In this document: in pieces, positions 63,510 through 64,000 of the stretch
Numbering within the stretch: the stretch's first letter is position 1
Layout of the letters: the number at the start of each line of letters is the position of its first letter
Assembly: GCA_023333565.1 (NCBI GenBank)
Contig: JAJKFH010000948.1
Span: 3,174,001-3,238,000 of the forward strand
Direction: 5' to 3'
Source: Puffinus mauretanicus
Taxonomy: Eukaryota; Chordata; Aves; Procellariiformes; Procellariidae
DNA length: 64,000 bases
The notes under the pieces: model-generated
Told to the model about the DNA's origin: nothing
The model's input: the letters and a program-made list of their open reading frames with translations, nothing else
Databases searched by the model: none
Program-made: the position numbers and the translations under genes

Positions 63510-64000
63510 ATAACATAGAAGTGGGTGTTTGTGGTAGTCCTTATTACATTATTCTCATATTTATGACTTACTAGCGTTGACAGTTAAAACCATATTAAAA
63601 ACAAGAGGAGTCGTAAGTCAAAGCTTGAAACTTACTCTCTGTACTGAATTGCCCTGTTAACTAAGGTAGAAAATGATGCTGTAGCTGTTCCAACCATTGA
63701 CATTTTGTGTGTATATATATATAGACACATACACATGCAATGCAGACACACATATGTAAATGTATTATTAACTAAGAAATCATTACAGACCAGCAGCCCT
63801 TCTTACCAGCTGTCCTAAGCGTGCCTTGCAAATATGGTTAAATGTCACAGAGTGAGATTTTAATCTTTGCCTGTTCTGGCTCTGTGTGTAGTAGTGAATA
63901 AAAGGAACCAGGTTATGTTCTCTGGTCTGGAGGCTAATTAAGACTGTGTGGCTTGCACCCATACTTAAATTCTCTTATGCTTAAACTGAAAACAGTTAAA
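63510..64000. other. Sequence downstream of SPMIP7, nothing recognised
   Basis: AT-rich sequence with a short TATATATATATA run at about 63713 and a second AATAAA at 63897. No coding or repeat signal is seen. Confidence 0.6.

Overview
The window is nuclear DNA from a bird. It is AT-rich, holds single-copy genes split by long GT-AG introns, and carries several CR1 non-LTR retrotransposon copies whose younger members end in the avian-type ATTCTATG 3' repeats. There are no operons or bacterial features. I cannot name the species.

Two host genes can be assembled exon by exon, with consistent splice phases throughout. On the minus strand, ZPBP (zona pellucida binding protein, an acrosomal sperm protein) runs from its ATG at 34722 to its stop at 3050. 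It has eight coding exons and predicts 346 residues. On the plus strand, a divergent gene runs from its ATG at 37412 to its stop at 63399. It has nine coding exons and predicts 418 residues. I identify it as SPMIP7 (SPATA48/C7orf72), a sperm axoneme microtubule inner protein, from its head-to-head position with ZPBP (the order I recall for human 7p12, next to IKZF1) and from two IPxYTG motifs. The pair forms a male germline head-to-head locus: one product for the acrosome, one for the flagellum.

Layout: 1-2986 is sequence beyond the ZPBP 3' end. 2987-34722 is ZPBP, with a triplet microsatellite, an ancient CR1/L3-like relic, a mid-age CR1 relic, a nearly full-length RT-region CR1 and a short CR1 tail in its introns. 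About 34310-35070 is a CpG island around ZPBP exon 1. 34723-37411 is the intergenic region, with a near-perfect RFX X-box at 37159-37171. 37412-63399 is SPMIP7. Its intron 2 is a GC-AG intron that holds two CR1 elements with their 5' ends facing each other, one with a near-intact reverse transcriptase region, plus a 100-bp two-block pentanucleotide array. Its intron 7 (10.7 kb) holds two MIR-like SINE relics. 63510-64000 is downstream sequence with nothing recognised.

I found no wholly new system. The most notable points are the GC-AG intron whose use is forced by reading phase, the X-box upstream of SPMIP7, the 42-nt exon that completes a duplicated motif in SPMIP7, and the block-structured microsatellites. 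All gene models are hand-built from splice signals, phase and remembered family sequence. No alignment was run.
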